This document shows, in pieces, positions 8,279-16,590 of a stretch of DNA of 56,356 nucleotides. The translations under genes were made by a program, and so were the position numbers. This DNA comes from Protofrankia sp. CiT1 (lineage in GTDB: Bacteria > Actinomycetota > Actinomycetes > Frankiales > Frankiaceae), in the NCBI RefSeq assembly GCF_917627385.1, contig NZ_CAKJTL010000134.1, positions 46,426-102,781 of the forward strand. Reading direction: 5' to 3'. The stretch's first letter is position 1. Each line of letters starts with the position of its first letter. The notes below the pieces were generated by a model, which was not told where the DNA came from, did not search any database, and was given only the letters and a program-made list of their open reading frames with translations.

Positions 8279-9130
8279 TCAGCCTGCCTGGCGGGTATCC
8301 GTCCCGTCCGCGGCGTCGCGGCTGTCGCGGTCCCCGGCAATCCCGCCATGAGCGCCCGCGGCCCGAGACACCGCGGCAGCCTGGCGATCGTGCGTCCGCC
8401 CGGCGGGACCCGGAGTTCCCGTACCCCCGGCCGCCTCGACCGCGGCCTCACGCGCGGCGGCAATCTCAACCTTGGCACGCTGGGCGTACACGTCGACGTA
8501 CTCCTGGCCTGACAGCACCATAAGCTCGTACATGATCTGGTCAGTCATGGAGCGCAGCACAAAACGATCATCCGCTGTTCCCTCGTACCGGCTGAAGTCG
8601 AGGGGACGGCCGATCCGAATACCGACGCGGCGGATCCGGGGAATCACCTTCCCCTGCGGCTGCACCTCGAAAGTACCGATCATCGCGATCGGGATCACTG
8701 GAACCTTCGATTCCAGCGCCATCCGAGCGACGCCGATTTTACCACGGTACAGCCGCCCGTCGGGCGACCGGGTGCCCTCCGGATAGATGCCCAGCAGTTT
8801 GCCGTGCTGCAACACCCTGACCCCGGTTCGTAGCGCCGCGTCACTCGCGGCCCCGCCGCTGCGGTCAATAGGGAGCTGCCCCGCGCCGCTGAAGAACACC
8901 CGCTTGAGCCAGCCCTTGATCCCCGGCGCGGTGAAGTAGTCGCTTTTAGCCAGAAAGGTGACCCGGCGCGGCACGACCAGCGGGAGAAAGAAGTGGTCCG
9001 CGAAGGACAGATGATTACCCGCAAGGATGGCGGGACCCCGCTCCGGGATGTTTTCCAGCCCCTCCACCCAGGGCCGCCAGAAGAGTCGCAGGAAGGGGGT
9101 GAGAAATGCCTTGACGACCCAGTAAAACAC
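8279..9130 (-). CDS. 1-acyl-sn-glycerol-3-phosphate acyltransferase (PlsC family)
   Basis: It transfers a fatty acyl group to a lysophospholipid-type acceptor at the membrane, probably making phosphatidic acid. GTG 9130 is preceded by GGGAG at 7 nt; the protein has 283 residues. Acyltransferase motif I is NHLSFADH (HX4D), motif II GQLPIDRSGG, motif III YPEGTRSPDG with GKIG, and motif IV VPVIPIAMIG. An amphipathic or hydrophobic start (VFYWVVKAFLTPFLRLFW) suits membrane attachment. The last 40 residues are Ala/Gly/Arg-rich and lack family similarity. It corresponds to Rv2182c in the conserved mycobacterial neighbourhood. The glycosidase-like gene follows at 25 bp. The exact acceptor (lysophosphatidate or a PIM precursor) cannot be decided. 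Confidence 0.9.
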   Translation of the reverse strand: MFYWVVKAFLTPFLRLFWRPWVEGLENIPERGPAILAGNHLSFADHFFLPLVVPRRVTFLAKSDYFTAPGIKGWLKRVFFSGAGQLPIDRSGGAASDAALRTGVRVLQHGKLLGIYPEGTRSPDGRLYRGKIGVARMALESKVPVIPIAMIGTFEVQPQGKVIPRIRRVGIRIGRPLDFSRYEGTADDRFVLRSMTDQIMYELMVLSGQEYVDVYAQRAKVEIAAAREAAVEAAGGTGTPGPAGRTHDRQAAAVSRAAGAHGGIAGDRDSRDAADGTDTRQAG

Positions 9131-9499
9131 GTCAGCTCCCGGTGTGGTCGTCCACCAAATATTCGCCGGACACACCCGCGCACGGTGGCCGGAATAACCC
9201 TATGTATCCCCGCTGGTGGCGTCCACCGGCAGGTGCCGAACCATGCCAGCGTGTCGCCGCCGTCACAAGCGCCTCGCCGCAACCACCTCCGCTGCCTCCC
9301 ACCCGCGAGCACCGGCTCGGAGCCCATGCACGGGGCCGCCGGCAACGGGCGCGCCGCCTCGAGCGGCACACTGAGCATGGCCTGTCTCTCCCGGGCGTGC
9401 GAGCATGCTGCAAAACCGGTTTGCGTGACGATGACGGAGAAGCCATCCGCCCCCACGGGAGGCGAACGGTCCCGCGCATCTGACGAGAGGGCGGAAACC
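9131..9499. other. Divergent intergenic region
   Basis: These 369 bp separate the acyltransferase (minus) and the esterase (plus). Open frames through it lack ribosome-binding sites and family similarity. It should hold both promoters. I can point only to AT-richer stretches around 9159-9166 and 9196-9210, not to convincing -35/-10 pairs. Confidence 0.5.
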
Positions 9500-10297
9500 A
9501 TGGGGAGCGGACCGCGGAGTTCGGTCATGCCGGGCGCTGAGCCCTTCGAGCTCGGCGGTGGTGGCACCGGCGTGCTGCTGGTCCACGGATTCACAGGCAC
9601 ACCGCACAGCATGCGCCCATGGGGCGAGTTCCTCGCGGAGGCCGGCCTGACAGTGTGCTGTCCGCTGCTGCCGGGCCACGGCACCCGCTGGCAGGACATG
9701 AACGCCACAACCTGGCAGGACTGGTTCGGCGCGGCGGACGCCGCGTTCACGCGGCTCCGGGAACGCTGCGAGACTGTTTTCGTCATGGGGCTGTCCATGG
9801 GTGGAACGCTGACCTTGCGTCTCGCGGAGGTACACGGCTCAGCTGTGGCCGGCGCGGTCACCGTCAACCCGAGTCTCGGCACCGATCGGAAGATTTCAGT
9901 ACTCGCCCCGCTGCTCTCTCGCATCATACCGGCTGTGCCGGGGGTGGCCAGCGACATCAAAGCCCACGGCGAGCGGGAGATCGCCTATCAGCGCGTGCCG
10001 CTGCGGGCCTACGTCTCCCTGTCCCACCTGTGGCGGGTGACAGTCGCGGAACTGGGACGCATCGTGTGCCCCGTGCTGACCTTCCGCAGCCGCGTCGACC
10101 ACGTCGTCGAGGCCTCGTCCGGGCAGATCCTGCTGGCTGGAGCGGCATCGTGCACCGTCTCCGAACGTGTCCTGGAGGACAGCTATCACGTGGCGACGCT
10201 GGACAACGATCGCCAAACAATCTTCGAGGAAAGTCGTGAGTTCATCCGTACCCACGCGCTGCCGCAGGCCCAGGCCTCCGGGCCGCTCTCGGGCTGA
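9500..10297 (+). CDS. Alpha/beta hydrolase, carboxylesterase / monoacylglycerol lipase type
   Basis: It is a predicted cytoplasmic serine esterase of the Est30/monoglyceride lipase type. ATG 9500 has GAGAGGGCGG upstream; the product has 265 residues. It shows the oxyanion-loop motif VLLVHGFTG, the nucleophile elbow GLSMGG, the acid in SRVDHVV and the catalytic His in DSYHVATLDND, in the order and spacing of the family (compare the S-H-V-x-x-x-D ending of Est30). No signal peptide. It is the first gene of a pair with the membrane protein that starts 3 bp after its stop. Lipid or small acyl ester substrates are likely, given the divergent acyltransferase gene, but this is inference. Confidence 0.88.
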   Translation: MGSGPRSSVMPGAEPFELGGGGTGVLLVHGFTGTPHSMRPWGEFLAEAGLTVCCPLLPGHGTRWQDMNATTWQDWFGAADAAFTRLRERCETVFVMGLSMGGTLTLRLAEVHGSAVAGAVTVNPSLGTDRKISVLAPLLSRIIPAVPGVASDIKAHGEREIAYQRVPLRAYVSLSHLWRVTVAELGRIVCPVLTFRSRVDHVVEASSGQILLAGAASCTVSERVLEDSYHVATLDNDRQTIFEESREFIRTHALPQAQASGPLSG

Positions 10298-10300
10298 GCC

Positions 10301-10981
10301 ATGACCGACATGACACCCGGCGACCGAAAAGATTCCGATCACGGCTCGGGCCAGCGGGCGCGGCATGATGCCGAGGGCAACCGCCGCGACGGGGGCGAGG
10401 GTGGCGGCCGGGGCGAGCCGACGGGTGGGCCCGCCCAGACGTACGACGCACGCCAGTGCGGCCCCGCACCCGCGCACGGCACTTCAGACCGGGAGCCGGC
10501 ACCTGGCGATTTCCCGGCTGACGCGACGGCGGACGAAAGTTCCGCGCTCCGGGCGCCAGCGCCGGCCGCTGCCCTGAGCGACAACGCGGCGGAGTGGGAC
10601 GCGGCGTTCGCCGCGCTGGTCGCCCGCCTGACCGACGGGACAGCTGGCAGCGGAACAGCTGGCAGTGGCCCCACCTACGGCCCCGACTACGTGCCGGCCG
10701 CCGATCAGGTGGCGGGCGCTTACGGACAGTCCGATCACTACGAACCACCACCACCGCCGCCGGTACCACGGATGCGTCCTGTCACGCGGTGGGCATTGTG
10801 CTCCCTCGCGCTCGGCCTTGGAATCCTGCTCGTACCAGCGGTGGCCGGCATCAGGCAGGGCACGGGTCATGACATTGCCGGAGTCGTGCTTGTGCTGGGC
10901 GGAGTCGCCACACTGGTAGCACAGCTGGGGGATCGACCACCCACCGATTCCGACGACGGCGACGACGGCGCGGTCGTCTGA
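10301..10981 (+). CDS. Hypothetical protein with C-terminal two-helix membrane domain
   Basis: I do not recognise the family. The 226-residue product begins 3 bp after the esterase stop, so translation is probably coupled. The first 155 residues are polar and low in complexity (Gly, Ala, Pro, Asp), ending in a short PPPPPP stretch. Two hydrophobic segments follow (about 165-182, RWALCSLALGLGILLVPAVAG, and about 192-209, IAGVVLVLGGVATLVAQL). The tail is strongly acidic (DSDDGDDG). Both ends are therefore probably cytoplasmic with a single hairpin in the membrane. The pairing with an esterase suggests an envelope or lipid context, nothing more. Confidence 0.7.
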   Translation: MTDMTPGDRKDSDHGSGQRARHDAEGNRRDGGEGGGRGEPTGGPAQTYDARQCGPAPAHGTSDREPAPGDFPADATADESSALRAPAPAAALSDNAAEWDAAFAALVARLTDGTAGSGTAGSGPTYGPDYVPAADQVAGAYGQSDHYEPPPPPPVPRMRPVTRWALCSLALGLGILLVPAVAGIRQGTGHDIAGVVLVLGGVATLVAQLGDRPPTDSDDGDDGAVV

Positions 10982-11036
10982 GCCTGGCTCCGGGTGGGCC
11001 TCGGCGCCAGAGCTACGGCATGGAAGGGGCGGCTGC

Positions 11037-12308
11037 GTGCGCTTTCACGAAACGGTCGAGATCCACGGTCACCTGATGGACACCGGGGTTCTCGCTCGTG
11101 TGCTCGATGACGTCCTGAGCTACGGGGGCGATTACGAGGTCGAGAGCATTGATCTCGGCAAGAGCCACGATGACGAGTCACACGCAAAGATCATCGTCGG
11201 AGCGGATTCAGCGAACCAGCTTTCCCGGATTCTCATGCACATCCAGGTGCATGGTGTCAACAGCGTGAGCTCTGACGAGGTGCTGCTACGGCCTGCCGAG
11301 CGCGACGGCGTCTTCCCCGCGGACTTCTACTCGACCACCAATCTGGAGACCGTGGTCCATCTCGGCGGCCAGTGGGTGCCGGTGGAACATCCCGAGATGG
11401 ACTGCGGCCTGGTCGTCTCCGGCGGGCGGGTCCGCACCATCCCGGTGTCCGAGGTCCGGGCCGGCAACATGATCGTGTGTGGAGTGTCCGGAGTGAAGAC
11501 CGTGCTACCGGTCAGCGATCACTCGACCCGCATGTACGGAACCTTCCAGTCCCTGTCGTCGTCAACGACGTCGATGTCACCGCAGTACCAGGCGCTGCTG
11601 GTCCGCACGATCGCACGCCAGATCCGCGAGCTCAAGGCCGAGGGCTTCTCAGTCCTGTGGGTGGCCGGGCCGGCGGTCGTGCAGGCCGGCGCGGCTCCCG
11701 CCATGGTCGCTCTGGTCGAGGCGGGCTATGTGGACGTGTTGTTCTCCGGGAACGCGTTCGCCGCCCTCGACATCGAGGCGGCCCTCTACGGCACGGCGAT
11801 CGGCAACGAGTCGGCCCGCGCCCACACCACTGAGCGTGGTCACGAACAGCGCATCCGGACGATCAACACGATCCGGGGCGCTGGTTCGATCACCACGGCG
11901 GTTGAGGACGGCATCCTCACCAGCGGGATCATGCATGCGATCGTCAAGGCCAACAAGAAGTTCGTCCTGGTCGGCTCGGTTCGCGATGACGGTCCGCTGC
12001 CTGACGTTCATACCGATGTGCTGGCCGGGCAGCGAGCCATGCGAGAGGCCCTGCACGGTGTCGGATTCGCCATGATGATCGCATCGATGCTGCACTCGGT
12101 GGCAACCGCGAACATCCTGCCCGCATCCATCCCGGTAGCCTGTGTCGACATCGACCCGAGCAACGTCACCAGGTTGGTCGACCGCGGGTTCGCCCAGGCT
12201 GTCGGTGTCGTCACCGACAGCGGCCTGTTCCTGGAACAGCTGGCTCAGGAACTGGTCGCGGACTACCCGTCCCGCTCCGGGACGGGGCCGCTGCCGGGGC
12301 CTGCCTGA
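11037..12308 (+). CDS. TIGR00300 / LOR-SDH-domain protein, archaeal-type ornithine cyclodeaminase-like
   Basis: The 423-residue protein begins with the LOR/SDH bifunctional-enzyme conserved region (about 1-110: MRFHETVEIHGHLMDTG, then HVQVHG-type pairing and DEVLLRPAERDGVFP). The TIGR00300 body follows, with NAD-contacting segments such as VLWVAGPAVVQAGAAPAM and VDVLFSGNAFAALDIE. GTG 11037 has GGAAGGGG upstream. Methanococcal proteins of this family and the C-terminal half of cyanobacterial ArgZ/AgrE convert ornithine to proline and ammonia with NAD. Here the N-terminal arginine dihydrolase domain of ArgZ is absent, as in archaea. The enzymatic assignment is inferred from family members. It stands alone, convergent with glk at 38 bp. 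Confidence 0.82.
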   Translation: MRFHETVEIHGHLMDTGVLARVLDDVLSYGGDYEVESIDLGKSHDDESHAKIIVGADSANQLSRILMHIQVHGVNSVSSDEVLLRPAERDGVFPADFYSTTNLETVVHLGGQWVPVEHPEMDCGLVVSGGRVRTIPVSEVRAGNMIVCGVSGVKTVLPVSDHSTRMYGTFQSLSSSTTSMSPQYQALLVRTIARQIRELKAEGFSVLWVAGPAVVQAGAAPAMVALVEAGYVDVLFSGNAFAALDIEAALYGTAIGNESARAHTTERGHEQRIRTINTIRGAGSITTAVEDGILTSGIMHAIVKANKKFVLVGSVRDDGPLPDVHTDVLAGQRAMREALHGVGFAMMIASMLHSVATANILPASIPVACVDIDPSNVTRLVDRGFAQAVGVVTDSGLFLEQLAQELVADYPSRSGTGPLPGPA

Positions 12309-12346
12309 ACGACGGCTGGCACCCCACGGGGCGGGGCGGCGGGAAC

Positions 12347-13336
12347 TCAGTGTCGAGCCAGGTCCGCGGCACCGATGATCCCCGCTGGCGGCCCGAGTTC
12401 CGCCACGACTATCTCCGCCTCAGGACGGTATTCACGACCTGACAAATTGTTACGAAACTCCGCCCGCACCGAGCCGAGCAGAAGATCCCCTGCTTCCGCC
12501 ACGCCGCCACCGACAACAAAACGGCCGGGATCAAGGATCGTGGCAAGGCTGGCCAGCCCCCGGCCCAGCCAGCTGCCGACCTCTTCGAAACACTTCACCG
12601 CGAGCGGATCGCCCTGCCGGGCGACATCAGTAATCATCGGACCCGTCAGGCAGGTCACATCGCCATCTGTCAGCTCCAGCAGCCGACGGCCGGCCGCGGG
12701 CGAAACCATTATCATTTCATGGGCGGTCCGGACCAGTGCGCGGCCGCTCGCGTACTGCTCGAAACATCCCTTGTTCCCGCAGCCGCACGGGTGGCCCCCG
12801 GGCACCATCTGCATGTGCCCGATCTCGGCACCGATGCCAGCGTGTCCCCGGTACAGCTTCCCGTCGAGCACGATCCCGCCGCCGATACCGGTCCCCACGG
12901 TGACGCACAGCAGGTCGTCATGGCCACGGCCGGCGCCGAACCGGTACTCCCCCCATGCCATCGCGTTCGCGTCGTTTTCGACGATCACCGGCAGCCCGAT
13001 CCGGGCGCTGACCTCATCCCGCAGCGGTTCGTTCCGCCAGGCGAGGTTCGGCGCGAACAGGACGTGTGACCGTTCACGGTCGATCCAGCCGGCCGCTCCG
13101 ATACCGACCGCCTCCACCGGACGAGGCGACACAGCGGCGCGCAGGTCATCGACTGCCGCGGCGATCGAGTCGGCCACCTCGGCCGGCTCCTTGGTAGGAG
13201 TCGGCCAGCGGACCGAGGCGAGGACCGCCCCGTTCCGGTCGACGACGCCCGCGGCAACCTTGGTTCCGCCGACATCCACACCGATCACCAGACCCGACTC
13301 TGGGTGGCTGTGCCCCAAGGCCGTTGCGGCAGTCAT
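12347..13336 (-). CDS. glk: ROK-family glucokinase
   Basis: It phosphorylates glucose with ATP in the cytoplasm. From ATG 13336 the protein has 329 residues, close to Streptomyces GlkA. Visible motifs are the phosphate loop DVGGTK, the sugar-binding ENDANAMAWGEYRFG with catalytic Asp, the second phosphate motif GTGIGGGIV, the EIGHM glucose contact and the ROK zinc site CGCGNKGCFEQY. AGAGGATCG upstream serves as ribosome-binding site. The same reading frame stays open upstream through the CPVCR gene (to 13912), so automated annotation could call a 521-residue fusion. The ATGA overlap with the alternative frame argues for two genes. It is the last gene of the SRPBCC-ArsA-CPVCR-glk operon. Confidence 0.93.
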   Translation of the reverse strand: MTAATALGHSHPESGLVIGVDVGGTKVAAGVVDRNGAVLASVRWPTPTKEPAEVADSIAAAVDDLRAAVSPRPVEAVGIGAAGWIDRERSHVLFAPNLAWRNEPLRDEVSARIGLPVIVENDANAMAWGEYRFGAGRGHDDLLCVTVGTGIGGGIVLDGKLYRGHAGIGAEIGHMQMVPGGHPCGCGNKGCFEQYASGRALVRTAHEMIMVSPAAGRRLLELTDGDVTCLTGPMITDVARQGDPLAVKCFEEVGSWLGRGLASLATILDPGRFVVGGGVAEAGDLLLGSVRAEFRNNLSGREYRPEAEIVVAELGPPAGIIGAADLARH

Positions 13337-13831
13337 TCGACATCGATCCTCTGAACACGCGACCGGGGCCGCGGTCGCTCGGCCGTGCTCTCCTGCCTGT
13401 CTGTCCCAGCATGGCTGCCGGCGCTTCCGGGGACGTCGGAGACGGGGGCCCGCAAGGGTCGCCCGCAGCGCCGCGGCAAGCGACGTCACGGCGGCGAACA
13501 GATGTACCGCCACCTCCGGCCGACCGGCGGCGACAGTCGCGACGAGCCGACACACCGGACACGCCTGGCAGGCCACGATCTGCGCCCCACCAGATCGATC
13601 GTCCTGCTGGCCCGCTGGAAAACCGGTATGGGCCTGGCTGCCGTCGCAGCCCGCGGTCCGCCCGAAAAACGGTCCGGTGCCGAATCCCGCCGCCGCACCA
13701 TCATGATTATGATCCGCACCGCCCGCACCGCCCGCACCGGCGTGCGCCGCCGGCTCGGCAAGCAGGTCGCGCAGAGCCGCGGCCAGCAGGGCTGCCTCCC
13801 GCGCCAGCGGCCCAGCCGTGCTACGGGTCAT
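13333..13831 (-). CDS. Small conserved CPVCR-motif protein, apparent frameshift near its 3' end
   Basis: ATG 13831 overlaps the ArsA stop (ATGA). The first 125 residues or so (MTRSTAGPLAREAALLAAAL, then ACQACPVCRLVATV and RPEVAVHLFAAVTSLAAALR) look like the small CPVCR proteins found between arsA-like and glucokinase genes in Streptomyces and relatives. In that frame no stop occurs and translation would run into glk. A +1 shift at the five-C run on the minus strand (about 13450-13455) instead gives a typical acidic/basic tail ending VQRIDVE, with its TGA overlapping the glk ATG. I infer either one extra base (mutation or sequence error) or, less likely, a real fusion. Function unknown; the two-Cys motif hints at metal or redox chemistry. 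Confidence 0.65.
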
Positions 13832-15030
13832 GTGCGTACCCAGAAGTCCGGATTGGGCACAAAAGAGACCACCAGACGATCGTCTCGCAACACCGCGCCA
13901 CGCACGTCGCAACGACGCAGCGCTGATGGCAGGCTGAACAGCCGTCGTTGCAGTCCGACGGACACCATCAGCTCGTCATCCCCGATCCGTGCAAGGTCGA
14001 TCTCGGAGCGTTCCACGAACGGCAGGCTCAGCGAGAGCGAGAAGCCATCACCGGTGCGCTCGACGCGCAGCGCTTCGCTGCCGGTCAGTCCGCCACCGCC
14101 GAGAACAGCCACGGGGTCCAGGCCCGAGTAGGCGGCGGCGGCAAAAGCCGCCAGCTCCTCCAGACCGATCGGCTCACCAGCGCGGTAGGCCGCGCGCAGG
14201 ACCGGGATCGGCGCGAAGGACACCTCGACGTCCAGCAGCTGCTCGCGGTGGACGGCCACCCACCCGGCCCGCCAGGCATCGGCACCGGCCTGGGTGTGCA
14301 CCCGGTTAGCCACCACCGCGTCCACGCCGAAACCGTGCAACGCGAGCGCCGTCAACGCTCCGCGGGTCTGTCCCACCACCACGCTCTCCGGAGTCAGAAC
14401 GAGCCGCACGCTCGATCGTGACGGGTCCAGGAGCACCTCCCGGACTTCGTTCATGATCTCTCGTAGCCGAGTGACGGCGCCCGTCAGCGGTTCCGTCACG
14501 TCGCCGCGCCCGAGTATGCGAGAGGTCGGGCGCAGCAGGTGGGCAATGCGGTAATCCACCGGGATCATCCGGCGCAGGTACCACGACAGCGTCTCGGGAA
14601 GCGTCAGCAGGCGCAGCAGCTGCGCGACCGGGCCGGTATCGAGCACGACGACGTCGTAGGCTCCGGACCTGATCTGATCAAGCAGCTGGAGCAGGGTGAG
14701 CACCTCCTCGGCGCCGGGGAGCGGCATCAGCTCACCGGCGTCGATCGGTTCGGTTCCCGTCGCCTCCCACAGCCGCCCGAAGGAACCGCGAAGCACCTGC
14801 CACTGGTCCTCGAACGCCCGCTGGATGTCCACCTGCTGTGCGAACAGGCCGGACTCGATCTCAACAGGAACATCGGCCAGCGGATGATCCAGGACAGCCG
14901 CGAGGCCTCGCGCCGGATCCGCCGACATCACCAGCGTCCGGTTACCGCGCTGAGCCGCCAGAGTTGCCGTTGCCGCGGCGACCGTGGTTGTCCCGACGCC
15001 TCCCTTGCCGGAAAAGAGCACGCATCGCAC
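13828..15030 (-). CDS. ArsA/GET3-like ATPase
   Basis: It is a deviant-Walker P-loop ATPase of the ArsA/Get3/MinD class, corresponding to Rv2184c. The 400-residue protein starts at GTG 15030 (GAGAG upstream, inside the end of the SRPBCC gene). The nucleotide loop is GKGGVGTTT at 8-16 and the switch-I-like motif SADPARG follows. DVVVLDTGP and a C-terminal region LSLPFVERSEIDLARIGDDELMV resemble the ArsA_HSP20-like beta domain. A single ATPase half is present, so it would act as a homodimer. It has no arsenic resistance genes around it. Conserved linkage with an SRPBCC lipid-binding-like protein suggests a role in protein or lipid handling rather than arsenite export (inference). Confidence 0.9.
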   Translation of the reverse strand: MRCVLFSGKGGVGTTTVAAATATLAAQRGNRTLVMSADPARGLAAVLDHPLADVPVEIESGLFAQQVDIQRAFEDQWQVLRGSFGRLWEATGTEPIDAGELMPLPGAEEVLTLLQLLDQIRSGAYDVVVLDTGPVAQLLRLLTLPETLSWYLRRMIPVDYRIAHLLRPTSRILGRGDVTEPLTGAVTRLREIMNEVREVLLDPSRSSVRLVLTPESVVVGQTRGALTALALHGFGVDAVVANRVHTQAGADAWRAGWVAVHREQLLDVEVSFAPIPVLRAAYRAGEPIGLEELAAFAAAAYSGLDPVAVLGGGGLTGSEALRVERTGDGFSLSLSLPFVERSEIDLARIGDDELMVSVGLQRRLFSLPSALRRCDVRGAVLRDDRLVVSFVPNPDFWVRT

Positions 15031-15036
15031 GCGCTG

Positions 15037-15471
15037 TCAGCTCTCGAGATACTTTTTGAGATCCTTCAGCGCGGCGTCGACAACGCCGTTCTGGACCTTG
15101 CGCCGGAGCAGGCCAGGAATTTTGATCTTAAGTTCGACGGTCAGGTCGTAGGTGACCTCGGTCTTGCCATCACCAAGATCAAATAGAACATAACTGCCCT
15201 CCTGGGCAGTCATGTTGTGCCCCTCGACAAGCGTCCAGCTCACCGACTCGTTACCCGACCAGGTGTACTCGATGACGAATTCTTCCTTCGCCACCATCGC
15301 GTTGACCAGGAAGCGGCTCCGGCGAGGACGACCATCCGGCCCGACCTCGATGACCTCGGATCGTTCCACTGGCCCCGACCAGGTCGGATACGCCGCGGTG
15401 TCGGCAATCGCAGCCATCACCTCCGCGGGCTCGGCATTGATCGTAAGGGTGGCTCGGGCTTGATCCGCCAT
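15037..15471 (-). CDS. SRPBCC (START-like) family protein
   Basis: The 144-residue product has the same length as Rv2185c. ATG 15471 gives the start MADQARATLTINAEPAEVMAAIADTAAYPTW, the classical polyketide-cyclase/START opening. GGAGG lies 12 nt upstream; an in-frame GTG 18 bp earlier has no site. The helix-grip fold is indicated by the alternating strand pattern (ATLTINA, RSEVIEVG, RSRFLVNAM, EEFVIEYTW, SVSWTLVEG, GSYVLFDLG, TEVTYDLTVELKI) and a long C-terminal helix. It probably binds a hydrophobic ligand. It is the first gene of the operon with ArsA (6 bp gap). Confidence 0.85.
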   Translation of the reverse strand: MADQARATLTINAEPAEVMAAIADTAAYPTWSGPVERSEVIEVGPDGRPRRSRFLVNAMVAKEEFVIEYTWSGNESVSWTLVEGHNMTAQEGSYVLFDLGDGKTEVTYDLTVELKIKIPGLLRRKVQNGVVDAALKDLKKYLES

Positions 15472-15690
15472 CGGTGACAGTGCCTCCACAAACTACCCGG
15501 GCATACCCGGCGTCGCTGACATACCGGTTGCCTGACATACCGGCTCTCCAGGTTCTCCAGGCCTCCCGGAACCCGGGAACCCCGACGCGAGAAGATTCAC
15601 GATCAAGAAGTCTTCCACCCACTGGAAGCCAGGATAATCATCGTGACCGGTCGTCGAGGCTACCGGATGGCCCGCAGGCCCGTCCGACAG

Positions 15691-16458
15691 CTACCACTCC
15701 AGCACGAACGGCGTCCCTCGAGCGTTGAAATGGCCGACGTTCACGCACCGCGTTCGTCCGATCTCAAGAACCTCACGATAGGGCTGATGAACATGCCCAA
15801 AAAGCACATACCTGGGCTGAATTTCGTGAATAGCCTCCAGTACCGCCACACTGCCTCGCTCGTAACGCCGAGCAACCGTGTCGTACACGAGTTCGGGCAG
15901 GTGCGGCGGAACGTGACAGCACAGTACATCCACCACCCCGACAGCGGCGACCTTCGCGGCATAGATGTCATCGTCGATCTCGCAGGGAGTACGCATCGGA
16001 GTGCGCAGCCCCCCGCCCACGAAACCGAAACGCAGCCCGCCGATCTCAGCCACCTCACCGTCCAGGAGCGTGACCCCGTCGCGCAGGTAGTCCTGGTAAA
16101 GATGCGGAAGATCCACATTGCCGTAGGTCAGGAAGGTCGGCGCCGGAAAAGCGGCGAACACCTGTTCGTACTGCTTGCGGATCGCCGCTTCAATGATCTC
16201 CTGACGGTCGTCGCCCAGCGTCGCCCACAGACCTCGCGACCATTCGCGCGCCTCGTCAAAACGCTGCTCGGTCCTCAGTTTGATCATTTTTCCGACCGCC
16301 ACCGGGCCGAACAGATCACCCATGATCCCCCGGCTGTGATCGCGGTAGTCCACGTAGAGAATGAGGTCGCCCAGGCAGACGAAGGCGTCCGCGTCCCTTC
16401 CCGCCGCGGCAAGCGCGTCGGCACGCCCATGGACGTCACTGACCACGTGTACCCTCAT
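15691..16458 (-). CDS. Calcineurin-like metallophosphoesterase
   Basis: The 255-residue phosphoesterase shows all dimetal-site blocks: DVHGR (8-12), CLGDLI, YGNVD, CCHVPPH and FGHVHQPY. The substrate is not predictable. The C-terminal part ends in the family-typical TRCVNVGHFNARG segment. No signal peptide, so it is cytoplasmic. ATG 16458 has no Shine-Dalgarno but TAGACT ends 8 nt upstream, predicting a leaderless mRNA. It stands between the SRPBCC operon and pimB on the same strand with 219 and 132 bp spacers, so it is probably transcribed on its own. Confidence 0.88.
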   Translation of the reverse strand: MRVHVVSDVHGRADALAAAGRDADAFVCLGDLILYVDYRDHSRGIMGDLFGPVAVGKMIKLRTEQRFDEAREWSRGLWATLGDDRQEIIEAAIRKQYEQVFAAFPAPTFLTYGNVDLPHLYQDYLRDGVTLLDGEVAEIGGLRFGFVGGGLRTPMRTPCEIDDDIYAAKVAAVGVVDVLCCHVPPHLPELVYDTVARRYERGSVAVLEAIHEIQPRYVLFGHVHQPYREVLEIGRTRCVNVGHFNARGTPFVLEW

Positions 16459-16466
16459 GCGCGGTA

Positions 16467-16472
16467 AGTCTA
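16467..16472 (-). promoter_or_regulatory. Candidate -10 box of the metallophosphoesterase gene
   Basis: TAGACT on the minus strand ends 8 nt before the ATG at 16458, with no ribosome-binding site between. Confidence 0.5.
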
Positions 16473-16590
16473 GGGACCGTGGGCTTCACAATCATGATGC
16501 TGCTCACAGGCCCGCAGACCCGCCGCCATGACACGCCGGCCACGGGCATGTGCCCGCTCACGGGCTCGGGTCCAGACCGTGGCAAGGCCG

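Noticed and set aside
8993-9499. N-terminal extension of the esterase to 8993
   Set aside because: It would overlap the acyltransferase gene; ATG 9500 has a ribosome-binding site and begins the conserved fold.
12347-13912. Single 521-residue glucokinase fusion
   Set aside because: The linker in this frame is Arg-rich and unlike a protein linker, while a +1 shift gives a normal end with ATGA coupling. Kept as a finding rather than annotated as fusion.
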